Assembly (NCBI GenBank): GCA_964431655.1
Contig: CAYSKJ010000031.1
Span: 1 to 24,773 of the forward strand
Source of the DNA: CAYMEV01 sp964431655 [NCBI: uncultured bacterium]
GTDB taxonomy: Bacteria > CAYMEV01
Length of the DNA: 24,773 nt
Direction: 5' to 3'
How positions within the stretch are numbered: the first letter of the stretch is position 1; each line of letters opens with the position of its first letter. A program made the translations under genes and the position numbers. Below, in pieces: positions 7,647-14,752 of the stretch. Under the pieces are notes generated by a model. It had not been told where the DNA came from, made no database searches, and was given only the letters and a program-made list of their open reading frames with translations.

Positions 7647-8561
7647 CTACAAAATATAAATGGGTCTGGGGATGAAACACAGAAGAAAAATTATAATATT
7701 AACCCCTATCAGAATCTTTTCTCGGTTTGTAAGGGCCTTATCCTCATCATAAACCCTGGGATGTTTAAGCCCGATAATAATAAGCATAATAGCCCAGACA
7801 AACCATCCCGGCCACAGTATACCGAGTGGTATAAGCATAAAAAAAACAGCTTTTGAAAACTTGTTGTAATATTTACCCAGCAAAGCATAGATCAGGTGTC
7901 CTCCATCCAGCTGGCCTATGGGAATGAGGTTTAGTGCAGTTGCAAAAAAACCGAACCAGCCCGCAAAAGCGAGGGGATGCATGTATATACTGCTGTCAGC
8001 CGGCAGGGAGCTGCCGAAAACCAGCCTGGAGAGAAAGCTGAAGATTATTGACTCTCCAAAGACAATACTGCTTCCCGAGGGAACACTGACAACAACCCGG
8101 GAGAGCTTTAAGCCTATAAGGGTAACGGGAATTGAAAGAAGAAAGCTTGCAATAGGGCCTGCAGCTCCTATTTCAACCAGGGGTTTCCTGAAATTGATCG
8201 GAGACTTTATTTTAATCACAGCGCCGAAGGTTCCAACCAGGAAAATAAAGGGCGGAGCAGGTATAAAGTAGGGAAGTGTGGCATTGACGCTGTATTTTCT
8301 CGAGTGGCAGTAGTGGCCCATTTCATGGAATCCAAGTATCAGCAGTATTGCAAAGGAATAGCTTATGCCCGAGATAATTATATGGGGATTGTCGGCAAAA
8401 TACCTGATAAACCCGGTTTCCAGCAGGGCATTGTGATCCTGTATACCCAGCTGTATGCCTGCCAGTATGGTGGTCAGCACTGTGGCTACGAAAAGCAGGA
8501 TGTGCACATGCAGATTGCTTTTAACGGGAGGTAATGCATTTCCCTGACTGTATTCATCCAT
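7647..8561 (-). CDS. Site-2-protease-like M50 membrane metalloprotease
   Basis: A 304-residue polytopic membrane protein with about six to eight hydrophobic segments. The zinc motif HEMGH is at residues 79-83 inside a membrane segment. The second metal motif lies in NLIPIGQLDGGH, with D219 as the third ligand. These are the two catalytic signatures of the M50/site-2 protease family, which cleaves substrates within the membrane. The LPYFIPAPPF segment between them is typical of the EGY1/S2P-like branch that lacks PDZ domains. Substrates are unknown. The anti-sigma factor encoded at 13705-14187 is a conceivable target, but nothing links the two directly. The gene is first in a unit with the AMMECR1 gene and divergent from clpX. 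Its ribosome site is weak. Confidence 0.87.
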   Translation of the reverse strand: MDEYSQGNALPPVKSNLHVHILLFVATVLTTILAGIQLGIQDHNALLETGFIRYFADNPHIIISGISYSFAILLILGFHEMGHYCHSRKYSVNATLPYFIPAPPFIFLVGTFGAVIKIKSPINFRKPLVEIGAAGPIASFLLSIPVTLIGLKLSRVVVSVPSGSSIVFGESIIFSFLSRLVFGSSLPADSSIYMHPLAFAGWFGFFATALNLIPIGQLDGGHLIYALLGKYYNKFSKAVFFMLIPLGILWPGWFVWAIMLIIIGLKHPRVYDEDKALTNREKILIGVNIIIFLLCFIPRPIYIL

Positions 8562-8642
8562 ATCAGGCTATATTAAACCCAATATCATTAATAACAAGAA
8601 AATTGCAACAATTCCAGCACTTCTGGTGTAGCTATAATTGTA

Positions 8643-8671
8643 TTGACATTACTGATGCTATTTTATATAAG
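8643..8671 (+). promoter_or_regulatory. Near-consensus sigma-70 promoter of clpX
   Basis: TTGACA (8643-8648) and TATAAG (8666-8671) are separated by exactly 17 bases, so five of six -10 bases and all -35 bases match consensus. Transcription would start near 8678, giving a leader of about 40 bases that carries AAAGGGG at 8701-8707 before the clpX ATG. Confidence 0.75.
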
Positions 8672-8717
8672 ATTAGCTTTTCAGGACTATAAAAAGTAGA
8701 AAAGGGGTTTTCATTAT

Positions 8718-9962
8718 ATGGTTGTTAAGAGAAGGTCATCGGAACCTGCAATTTGCTCTTTCTGCGCAAAGAATCAGTACCAGGTGAAAAGGCTTATTGC
8801 TGGCCCTAATGCTTTTATATGCGATGAATGCATCAGAGTCTGTTATGATATTTTAAATGAGCCGTCAAGAAAGGCTTTCACAGAAAATAAAGAATTATTA
8901 AAGCCGAAAGATATTAAAAAACTTCTGGACAAATTTATTATTGCACAGGATATGACAAAGAAAATCCTGTCTGTTTCCGTTTATAATCACTATAAAAGGA
9001 TTGAATACTATCAGAGGAACCGCACCGAGGAAGATATCGATCTTGAAAAGAGCAATATACTGCTTCTTGGGCCTACTGGCTGTGGAAAGACCCTTCTGGC
9101 AAAAACCCTTGCCAGGATACTGGATGTCCCCTTTGCCATTGCTGATGCCACTACACTTACAGAGGCAGGGTATGTGGGTGAGGATGTTGAGAATATTCTT
9201 CTGAGACTGTACCAGAACGCTGATAATAACCTTGAGAGGGCCCAGATGGGCATTATATACATCGATGAAATTGACAAAATATCCAGGAAAAGCGAAAATC
9301 CGTCAATTACCAGGGATGTATCCGGAGAAGGTGTCCAGCAGGCTCTTTTAAAGATTATTGAGGGTACTGTTGCCAATGTCCCTCCTCAGGGCGGAAGGAA
9401 ACACCCTCACCAGGAATTTCTCCAGCTGGATACATCCAATATTCTATTTATTACCGGGGGTGCTTTTGTTGGGCTCGAGAAAATTATTGAAGAGAGGGTC
9501 AATAAAAAGAACATGGGATTCGGCGCTGAGATTGAATCAAAGAGTGAAAAGGATATAAGTTCCCTCCTTGCCCAGGTACAGCCCGATGACCTTATAAAAT
9601 ACGGTCTTATCCCTGAGCTGGTGGGGAGGCTTCCTATTGTTGCCGCCATTCATGACCTCGATGAGCAGGACCTGGTCAGAATACTCACAGAACCCACAAA
9701 CAGCATAATCAAGCAGTACCAGAAAGTATTTGATATGGATGGCATCAACCTCAAATTCACACCGGAGGCGGTAAATCTTATTGCCAGGCGAAGTATGGAG
9801 CTGAAAACCGGAGCAAGGGGTTTGAGAAAGATAATCGAGGATATCATGATAGAGATACAGTATGAGATTCCCGATATGGATAATATCCAGGAATGCATAA
9901 TAACCGACGATGTAATCCTGAAAAAGGAAAGTCCTGTTATACTGTACAAAAAAGCTGTATAA
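8718..9962 (+). CDS. clpX: ATP-dependent protease ATPase subunit ClpX
   Basis: A 414-residue AAA+ unfoldase that selects, unfolds and feeds proteins to ClpP. The N-terminal zinc-binding domain has C13, C16, C35 and C38. Walker A is GPTGCGKT at 118-125 and Walker B is [10 protein letters not shown]. The GYVGED pore loop, the RKHPHQEF loop and the C-terminal LKTGARGLR sensor-2 segment are all present. MGFGAE occupies the place of the I/L-G-F loop that docks to ClpP, which suggests it still partners ClpP, although no clpP lies in the window (it is often immediately upstream in other bacteria). The gene is preceded by its own strong promoter and ribosome site. Its last four codons, including the stop, fall in the first unit of a tandem repeat array. 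Confidence 0.97.
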   Translation: MVVKRRSSEPAICSFCAKNQYQVKRLIAGPNAFICDECIRVCYDILNEPSRKAFTENKELLKPKDIKKLLDKFIIAQDMTKKILSVSVYNHYKRIEYYQRNRTEEDIDLEKSNILLLGPTGCGKTLLAKTLARILDVPFAIADATTLTEAGYVGEDVENILLRLYQNADNNLERAQMGIIYIDEIDKISRKSENPSITRDVSGEGVQQALLKIIEGTVANVPPQGGRKHPHQEFLQLDTSNILFITGGAFVGLEKIIEERVNKKNMGFGAEIESKSEKDISSLLAQVQPDDLIKYGLIPELVGRLPIVAAIHDLDEQDLVRILTEPTNSIIKQYQKVFDMDGINLKFTPEAVNLIARRSMELKTGARGLRKIIEDIMIEIQYEIPDMDNIQECIITDDVILKKESPVILYKKAV

Positions 9963-10075
9963 TCTGCTTTTTATTTATAAAAAGCTGTTTAATCTGCTTT
10001 TTATTTATAAAAAGCTGTATAATCTGCTTTATATTTATATAAAGCTGTATAATCTGCTTTATATTTATATAAAGC
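9951..10075. repeat. Four 30-base tandem units forming four 20-base dyads
   Basis: Units begin at 9951, 9981, 10011 and 10041, each exactly 30 bases, with a final partial AAAGC at 10071-10075. Each unit boundary creates a palindrome with 9-base arms around TT: GCTTTTTATTTATAAAAAGC at 9966-9985 and 9996-10015, and GCTTTATATTTATATAAAGC at 10026-10045 and 10056-10075. Linkers are 10 bases, TGTATAATCT (TGTTTAATCT at 9986-9995). The first unit contains the last codons of clpX. The array lies between clpX and the convergent pyr operon. It could be an amplified AT-rich terminator hairpin, a protein-binding site array or a replication-slippage product. The sequence does not decide between these. Confidence 0.9.
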
Positions 10076-10086
10076 GGGCTAAAACC

Positions 10087-10251
10087 TCAGCACTTCCTGG
10101 TTATAAGCAGGTAGAATATCAGGCCGAATGCAGGGATGAGCCATATGATAATAATCCATAGCAATTTTAAAAGACAGCCGTCATCAAACCTCTTGAGAAC
10201 ATCCAGGGTTGCCCATACATTCAGTATGAAAAGAATAATACTGCTAAACAC
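10087..10251 (-). CDS. Small PLDc_N-like membrane protein
   Basis: A 54-codon gene not evident from ordinary length cut-offs. It starts at GTG 10249-10251 with AAAGGA at 10260-10265 eight bases upstream and ends with TGA at 10087-10089. The peptide has two hydrophobic helices: residues 4-13 (SIILFILNVW) and about 28-50, the latter containing LLWIIIIWLIPAFGLIFYLL. A polar loop with KRFDDGC separates them. The W-(I)n-P-x-x-G-x-x-x-Y pattern matches the PLDc_N family, the membrane module that precedes phospholipase D domains in cardiolipin synthases and also occurs alone as microproteins. It follows pyrC by 12 bases and is likely the last gene of the pyr operon. Role unknown. Confidence 0.75.
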   Translation of the reverse strand: MFSSIILFILNVWATLDVLKRFDDGCLLKLLWIIIIWLIPAFGLIFYLLITRKC

Positions 10252-10263
10252 TGTCCATATCCT

Positions 10264-11562
10264 TTAATATACTATTTTATCTTCAAAATAGCATATCTTA
10301 CCGTTAACAACAGTCATAAGAACCCTGCCCTTCAGTTTCTTGCCAATAAATACACTGTTTCTGGATTTGGAAAGGAAGAAGTCCTTTTGTATAACCTGTT
10401 CTGCTTCCGTATCAATCAGGGTAAACCGTGCCAGAGCCCCTTCTTCGATTGCAGGGGGTTCAATGCCTATAATCCTGCAGGGATTATAACACATCTTGTT
10501 TACAATCTCCCTTAATGTCATAAGCCCTCTGTGATAAAGCTCCGTGAGGACAACCGGCACCATTGTCTCTAAGCCTATGGTCCCGCTGGGAACATCAGTG
10601 CTTATATTAAGCTCCTTTTCAGCGGTGGTATGGGGAGCATGATCAGAAGCTATAACATCAATAACACCGCTTTTCAGGCCCTCTTTCAATTTCTCGACAT
10701 CGTTTCTGTGCCTCAAAGGCGGGTTAATCTTTGCGCTGGTATTCAGACTCAGAAGCTCGTCCTCTGTAAGGGCGATATGATGGGGAGTAACCTCGGATGT
10801 AATTTTAGAACCCCTGGATTTTGCATCACTTATAATATTCATTGACTTTTCGGTGGATACGTGTGCTATATGCAGGTGAATCCCCAGATATTCAGCCAGA
10901 GCCACATCCCTGTAAACAATAATATCTTCAGCAACAGAGGGTATGCCCTTCAGGTTGGTTTTTAAGCTGATCCTTCCCTCGTTAATGACTCCATCAAGGG
11001 ACAGGCTCATGTCTTCACAATGGGAGATTATGGGTTTTCCGAATATCTTGGAATACTCCATGGCTTTTCTTAAAACATTGGAATCCATTACACTGACCCC
11101 GTCATCAGAATAAGCTACTACCCCGGCATTTGAAAGGTCATTCATCTCCGAGATTTCCTTTCCCTTACTGCCTTTTGTGATAGCGCCAATCGGATATATA
11201 TTGCAGAAGGCATCCTTAGCCTTATCGTAGATATAGCGTGTAATAGTGGCATTATCGTTGACGGGAGAGGTATTGGGCATACAGGCAATATCAGTAATGC
11301 CACCCTTTACTGCAGCCATGGACCCTGTGAGAATTGTCTCCTTATCTTCCCTGCCAGGTTCGCGAAGATGCACATGGATGTCGCACAAACCGGGCAGGAG
11401 ATAGTAACCCTTCATGTCATAGGTATCTATATCATCGCCGGGCTTAAGGCCATTTCCTATGCAGGAAATAATCCCTTTTTCGACATAAATGTCCTTTTCG
11501 CCTTCGCTTTCACGTGATACAATTTGGCAGTTCTTAAGCAGAAATCTGTCCTTGCTGTTCAT
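10264..11562 (-). CDS. pyrC: Dihydroorotase
   Basis: A 432-residue amidohydrolase that closes N-carbamoyl-aspartate to dihydroorotate, the third step of pyrimidine synthesis. The metal-binding motif DIHVHLREPG places H63 and H65 in the first barrel strand. ISHCED, HIAHVS, TPHH and the catalytic SDHAPH follow in order. Length and motifs fit the longer class I-like bacterial dihydroorotases (the Bacillus/Thermus type) rather than the short E. coli form, and the active-site residues are complete, so it is not a degenerate pyrC'. The ATG has AGGAGA at 11571-11576 eight bases upstream. It lies 15 bases after pyrB in a pyrR-pyrB-pyrC operon. Confidence 0.95.
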   Translation of the reverse strand: MNSKDRFLLKNCQIVSRESEGEKDIYVEKGIISCIGNGLKPGDDIDTYDMKGYYLLPGLCDIHVHLREPGREDKETILTGSMAAVKGGITDIACMPNTSPVNDNATITRYIYDKAKDAFCNIYPIGAITKGSKGKEISEMNDLSNAGVVAYSDDGVSVMDSNVLRKAMEYSKIFGKPIISHCEDMSLSLDGVINEGRISLKTNLKGIPSVAEDIIVYRDVALAEYLGIHLHIAHVSTEKSMNIISDAKSRGSKITSEVTPHHIALTEDELLSLNTSAKINPPLRHRNDVEKLKEGLKSGVIDVIASDHAPHTTAEKELNISTDVPSGTIGLETMVPVVLTELYHRGLMTLREIVNKMCYNPCRIIGIEPPAIEEGALARFTLIDTEAEQVIQKDFFLSKSRNSVFIGKKLKGRVLMTVVNGKICYFEDKIVY

Positions 11563-11577
11563 TTTTTGCTTCTCCTG

Positions 11578-12516
11578 TTATTCTTTCATAGCTTTGGATG
11601 AAAATCCTGAATAAAGGTATAAGAGAGCCATTCTTACAGCAACACCATTGGTTACCTGTCCAAGAATGACACTGTTCTTGCCGTCTGCAACCTCCGGCTC
11701 AATCTCTATACCCCTGTTGACAGGACCCGGATGCATAATTATGGCATCTTTCTTCATCGCAGCGGCCCTTTTCCTGTTCAGGCAGTAAAGGGATGCATAT
11801 TCCCTTACGTTGGGAAAATTGAAGCCCGAATGCCTTTCAAACTGTACCCTCAGCATTATAACAAAATCCTGGCTGGGCAGTACTTCATCAATCCTGTAAT
11901 GGACATCAACACCCAGGTCCTCTATGTACATTGGCATCAAAGTTGGCGGTCCGGCCACAGAGACATCGGCTCCAAGGATTTTCAGGCAGTGTATATTGCT
12001 CTTTGCAACCCTTGAATGGAAAATATCGCCGACTATAAGGACCTTTTTACCCTCAAAGGTATCAACCATCTCATGGAGGGTGAATGTATCAAGCAATGCC
12101 TGGGTAGGGTGCTCATTATAGCCGTCACCGGCATTAATCACGCAGCTGGTCAGTCGTTCGGCGAGGTACCTTACCGACTGGCTCTGATTGTGTCTTACTA
12201 TGATTATATCGGTTTTCATGGCTTCCAGGTTGTTTGCAGTATCAAGAATGCTTTCGCCTTTTTTGACGGCAGAGGTTGATGCCGAAAAGTTTATTAAGTC
12301 CGCAGAAAGCCTTTTCCCGGCTATCTCAAAGCTTGATTTTGTCCTTGTTGAGGGTTCATAAAAAAGGTTTATAATCGTCTTCCCCCTGAGAGCAGGAACC
12401 TTTTTATTGTCTCTTTGTATTATTTCCTTAAAGGCATCGGCAGTAGAGAAGATTTCCCTGATAGCCTCACGGTCAAGGTCAAGAATGGATATAATGTCTT
12501 TTTTTTCTTTATACAT
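11578..12516 (-). CDS. pyrB: Aspartate carbamoyltransferase catalytic chain
   Basis: A 312-residue transcarbamylase joining carbamoyl phosphate and aspartate, the committed step of pyrimidine synthesis. The carbamoyl-phosphate motif F-YEPSTRT is at residues 52-59, followed by the SADLINFSASTSAVKKGES loop with the conserved S and K that reach into the neighbouring subunit's active site. HPTQALLD and a late MHPGPVNRG segment are also diagnostic. No pyrI regulatory chain is adjacent. That fits a PyrR-regulated operon with an unregulated catalytic trimer, though this is an inference. pyrR ends 14 bases upstream and pyrC begins 15 bases downstream. The carbamoyl phosphate used could come from carbamoyl-phosphate synthase encoded elsewhere. 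Confidence 0.96.
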   Translation of the reverse strand: MYKEKKDIISILDLDREAIREIFSTADAFKEIIQRDNKKVPALRGKTIINLFYEPSTRTKSSFEIAGKRLSADLINFSASTSAVKKGESILDTANNLEAMKTDIIIVRHNQSQSVRYLAERLTSCVINAGDGYNEHPTQALLDTFTLHEMVDTFEGKKVLIVGDIFHSRVAKSNIHCLKILGADVSVAGPPTLMPMYIEDLGVDVHYRIDEVLPSQDFVIMLRVQFERHSGFNFPNVREYASLYCLNRKRAAAMKKDAIIMHPGPVNRGIEIEPEVADGKNSVILGQVTNGVAVRMALLYLYSGFSSKAMKE

Positions 12517-12530
12517 TTTAATTCCCTTCT

Positions 12531-13076
12531 TTAAGGAGTTTGTAGCACAACACAGTCTTTTTCGCCCTTATCATGTTCTTGAAGGAGGACCATGACATTT
12601 TCCTCCCAGGCGGTATTAATAGTAGCACCGACAAAATTCGGAGATATGGGAAGCTCCCGGTGTCCCCTGTCAACAAGGACAGCAAGGTAAACCCTCTTGG
12701 GCCTTCCTATGTCCAGTATCTCGGTAAGTGCAGCCCTTATAGTCCTGCCGGTAAAAAGAACATCATCTATAAGTACAACATCCTTCTCATTTATATCCCT
12801 GGGCATTTGCGAAGGGCCCACAGAAGGGTAATAATCAATGGTTGAAAGATCATCACGGTAGAGGTTTATGTCCAGAGAACCGCCGGGAACCTTGACCCCC
12901 GTCTTCTCATGGATAATTTCCCGTATCCTTTCTGCAAGTACAACGCCCCTTGTCTTAATACCTACCAGAATCAGATTTTCAAGGGGGACTTCCCTTATGA
13001 TTAGGTTTGCAAGTTTGTTTACGGTCCTTTTGACCATTTCGCTGTTGAGCACAATGCATTCTTTGCTAATTTCCAT
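12531..13076 (-). CDS. pyrR: Pyrimidine operon regulator / uracil phosphoribosyltransferase
   Basis: A 181-residue type I phosphoribosyltransferase. The PRPP-binding motif VVLIDDVLFTGRTIRAAL sits near residue 100, and the N-terminal GIKTRGVVLAERI segment and DINLYRDDLS match PyrR. The protein binds pyr mRNA when UMP is high and also converts uracil plus PRPP to UMP. The start ATG has GGAAGG at 13083-13088 six bases upstream. It heads the pyrRBC operon behind a strong promoter. Unusually, the leader between the predicted start point and the ATG is only about 30 bases, too short for the usual antiterminator/terminator pair, so control may be at translation or the protein may act mainly as an enzyme. 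Confidence 0.95.
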   Translation of the reverse strand: MEISKECIVLNSEMVKRTVNKLANLIIREVPLENLILVGIKTRGVVLAERIREIIHEKTGVKVPGGSLDINLYRDDLSTIDYYPSVGPSQMPRDINEKDVVLIDDVLFTGRTIRAALTEILDIGRPKRVYLAVLVDRGHRELPISPNFVGATINTAWEENVMVLLQEHDKGEKDCVVLQTP

Positions 13077-13114
13077 GGTTTACCTTCCATTTTTAATCCA
13101 GCATTTGATAATGT

Positions 13115-13143
13115 ATATTAGATATTTATGAAGGGATTGTCAA
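13115..13143 (-). promoter_or_regulatory. Near-consensus promoter of the pyr operon
   Basis: Read on the minus strand, TTGACA (13138-13143) and TAATAT (13115-13120) are 17 bases apart. The expected start point near 13108 gives a short leader of about 30 bases before pyrR. No terminator-like hairpin with a T-run is visible between this promoter and the pyrR start. Confidence 0.7.
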
Positions 13144-13228
13144 ATTTTAATTTTTGGTTTATTCAGAGTGTTAAAATCCTGTTTTATGTATAGTGCCTGA
13201 ATCCTTTGATCCTGTAAATCTTTATTAT

Positions 13229-13702
13229 TTATGGCTTTGGCCTTCTCCTGTCGGGTCCCCGGTGTCTGTCCCGCATTTCGTGGTCAAATCTACGGTCCAT
13301 TATTATATACAGGAGTGCATCCTTTGGCTTTATCAGCCCAATAAGCTCATTAAACTGGTCCTGGTTCATCTGGATGATGGCTTTTTCAATATCATACAGC
13401 TCATTGATAAGGGCTTTTATCTCCCTGTCCTCGGAATTAATTATGTTTATCTCCTTCATTTTGTCAAGGATGAACTTTTTCTTTATCATTTTATCAAGCA
13501 TATTCTTTTCCTTGGCCTCAAGAACCCTCTTTACCCTGCTTTTTATTTCTTCGCTGTATTCCAGAAGCTCCATATATTTTTCTTTTTTTAGTTCAAGTAT
13601 CTTTCCCAGCCTTTCCCTGAACAGCTCGCAATCCCTGTCCTGCGAAAAGGCTGGAAAAACAAAGGCTAAAACAAGACATAATATAAAAAAATTCTTGCTC
13701 AT
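13229..13702 (-). CDS. Exported helical protein, Spy/CpxP-like, of the sigma-factor operon
   Basis: A 157-residue protein with a clear signal peptide (MSKNFFILCLVLAFVFPAFS-Q). The mature part is almost wholly helical and charged, with long amphipathic stretches (roughly residues 25-130), and ends in a basic, proline/arginine-rich tail (DRHRGPDRRRPKP). This build, and its place directly after a sigma/anti-sigma pair, resemble the Spy/CpxP/heavy-metal-sensor group of periplasmic proteins that bind misfolded protein or metal ions. I did not see a clean LTxxQ motif, so the family link is tentative. The ATG lies two bases after the anti-sigma stop, with GGGGGA within that gene's end as ribosome site. 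It is probably an output or a sensor of the same stress circuit. Confidence 0.6.
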   Translation of the reverse strand: MSKNFFILCLVLAFVFPAFSQDRDCELFRERLGKILELKKEKYMELLEYSEEIKSRVKRVLEAKEKNMLDKMIKKKFILDKMKEINIINSEDREIKALINELYDIEKAIIQMNQDQFNELIGLIKPKDALLYIIMDRRFDHEMRDRHRGPDRRRPKP

Positions 13703-13704
13703 CC

Positions 13705-14187
13705 TCAGTCCCCCTTATAGTTAATATCAAAATCAAGGCTGGAAAGAAGCAATGCAAAATCCTTATCCGACATCTTATCAAGATCCATATTATAATAAAG
13801 GTCACCCGGATGTTCGATAATTGAATCTATCTCCCCGTTGAGAGCATAGATAATACTGGAATCAGCATCGCTCTTCGCATCCGGATTCACATATAAATAG
13901 AATATCCCCGTAAACAGGACAAAAATTAAAACTGCAGCAGCCATCACATATCTCAAGGAATAAGAAAATTTCTCTGCTGTAATATTTCTGTAAAGCCTCT
14001 CCTTTTTTGCCTCCAGGTCGGGAATAAAGACATCCCTTTGAAAATCATCCTTAATAAGTTCAATACTCCTGCTGTATAGCCTGCAGGACTGGCAATGCTC
14101 CAGGTGTTTCCTCAGGCCTTCGGTGACCAGAAAACCCTTTTCAATATATTCATCTAAAATCCTTTCCTTAATCTCACTGCAGTCCAT
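13705..14187 (-). CDS. Membrane-anchored zinc-finger anti-sigma factor
   Basis: About 160 residues. The N-terminal region carries the anti-sigma zinc motif H-x3-C-x2-C (H28, C32, C35, in KHLEHCQSC) with an additional C3. One transmembrane helix follows near residues 75-97 (YVMAAAVLIFVLFTGIFYLYV), then a roughly 60-residue acidic part outside the cytoplasm. This is the standard layout of a protein that holds an ECF sigma factor until an envelope signal releases it. I start it at the ATG of 14185-14187, because AAGGAG is then seven bases away. The ATG at 14193 would leave only one base of spacing. It overlaps the sigma gene by 14 bases, consistent with balanced synthesis of the two proteins. 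Confidence 0.82.
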   Translation of the reverse strand: MDCSEIKERILDEYIEKGFLVTEGLRKHLEHCQSCRLYSRSIELIKDDFQRDVFIPDLEAKKERLYRNITAEKFSYSLRYVMAAAVLIFVLFTGIFYLYVNPDAKSDADSSIIYALNGEIDSIIEHPGDLYYNMDLDKMSDKDFALLLSSLDFDINYKGD

Positions 14188-14731
14188 AACCATACTCCTT
14201 TAAAGCTTCCTGAATCTTTTTAAGACCGGTAGACAGCTGAGCCTTTACATTGCCCTCGCTGGTTTGAATAATCTCAGCAATTTCACGTATTTTAAGGTCC
14301 CTGAAAAGCCTCATGGACAGTATTACCCTCTGTTTAGGGGGAAACTTATCCAGGCTTATTTTTATAATATCCCTGAGCTCCTTTTTTTCAAGAGAATTGC
14401 TCAGATCATTTTTTCCATGGATTTCCATATTTTTTCTGCTGGTAAAGAATGAAATAATCTTATTCTTTTCCCTCTTTTTCTTATTTTCATGGTTTATTAT
14501 CTTATTTACTGCTATCCTATAAATATAGTTTTTAATCGAAGCCTCATACCTGAACCTGTCCAGGGAATCGTAAAAAGAAAAAAAAGTCTCCTGGGCCAGA
14601 TCCTCAGCATCGGCGCTGTCCCTTACGGATTTAATAATGAACATCAATACCTCACCATAATATTTATCAATAATGTGTTCAAGGAACTGATCCTTGTTCT
14701 CGAAATTAATATCATTATCAACATATTTCAT
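14174..14731 (-). CDS. ECF-type RNA polymerase sigma factor
   Basis: A 185-residue sigma-70 family protein containing only regions 2 and 4. Region 2 spans about residues 20-90, with DSADAEDLAQETFFSFY and RFRYEASIKNYIYRIAVNK (core-binding and -10 recognition). Region 4 spans about 125-180, with FPPKQRVILSMRLFRDLKIREIA and SEGNVKAQLSTG, the helix-turn-helix for the -35. The two are joined by a lysine-rich linker. It would direct polymerase to a small envelope-stress regulon when released from the anti-sigma factor encoded next. Its start is 21 bases after the permease gene stop. No separate promoter is obvious in that gap, so read-through from upstream or a promoter within the permease gene is expected. 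Confidence 0.9.
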   Translation of the reverse strand: MKYVDNDINFENKDQFLEHIIDKYYGEVLMFIIKSVRDSADAEDLAQETFFSFYDSLDRFRYEASIKNYIYRIAVNKIINHENKKKREKNKIISFFTSRKNMEIHGKNDLSNSLEKKELRDIIKISLDKFPPKQRVILSMRLFRDLKIREIAEIIQTSEGNVKAQLSTGLKKIQEALKEYGYGLQ

Positions 14732-14752
14732 TATCCGTACCTATAGACAATA

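Noticed and set aside
7918-8534. Plus-strand frames opposite the M50 protease gene
   Set aside because: The minus-strand product has both zinc motifs of the M50 family, so these frames are shadows.
9951-10075. CRISPR array
   Set aside because: The 30-base units are directly adjacent, with no unique spacers between repeats and no cas genes nearby. It is a plain tandem repeat.
9966-10075. Confident intrinsic terminators after clpX
   Set aside because: The stems are made almost wholly of A-T pairs, with only a GC clamp at the base, and no T-run clearly separate from the stem follows. Termination is possible but not supported enough to annotate.
13144-13228. PyrR attenuator or riboswitch upstream of pyrR
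   Set aside because: I looked for a GC-rich hairpin with a T-run and for the PyrR-binding loop and saw neither; this stretch lies upstream of the best promoter.
13193-13591. 132-codon plus-strand frame opposite the Spy-like gene
   Set aside because: It mirrors a signal-peptide-bearing gene in an operon with overlapping neighbours and has an unusual aromatic-rich composition typical of antisense frames.
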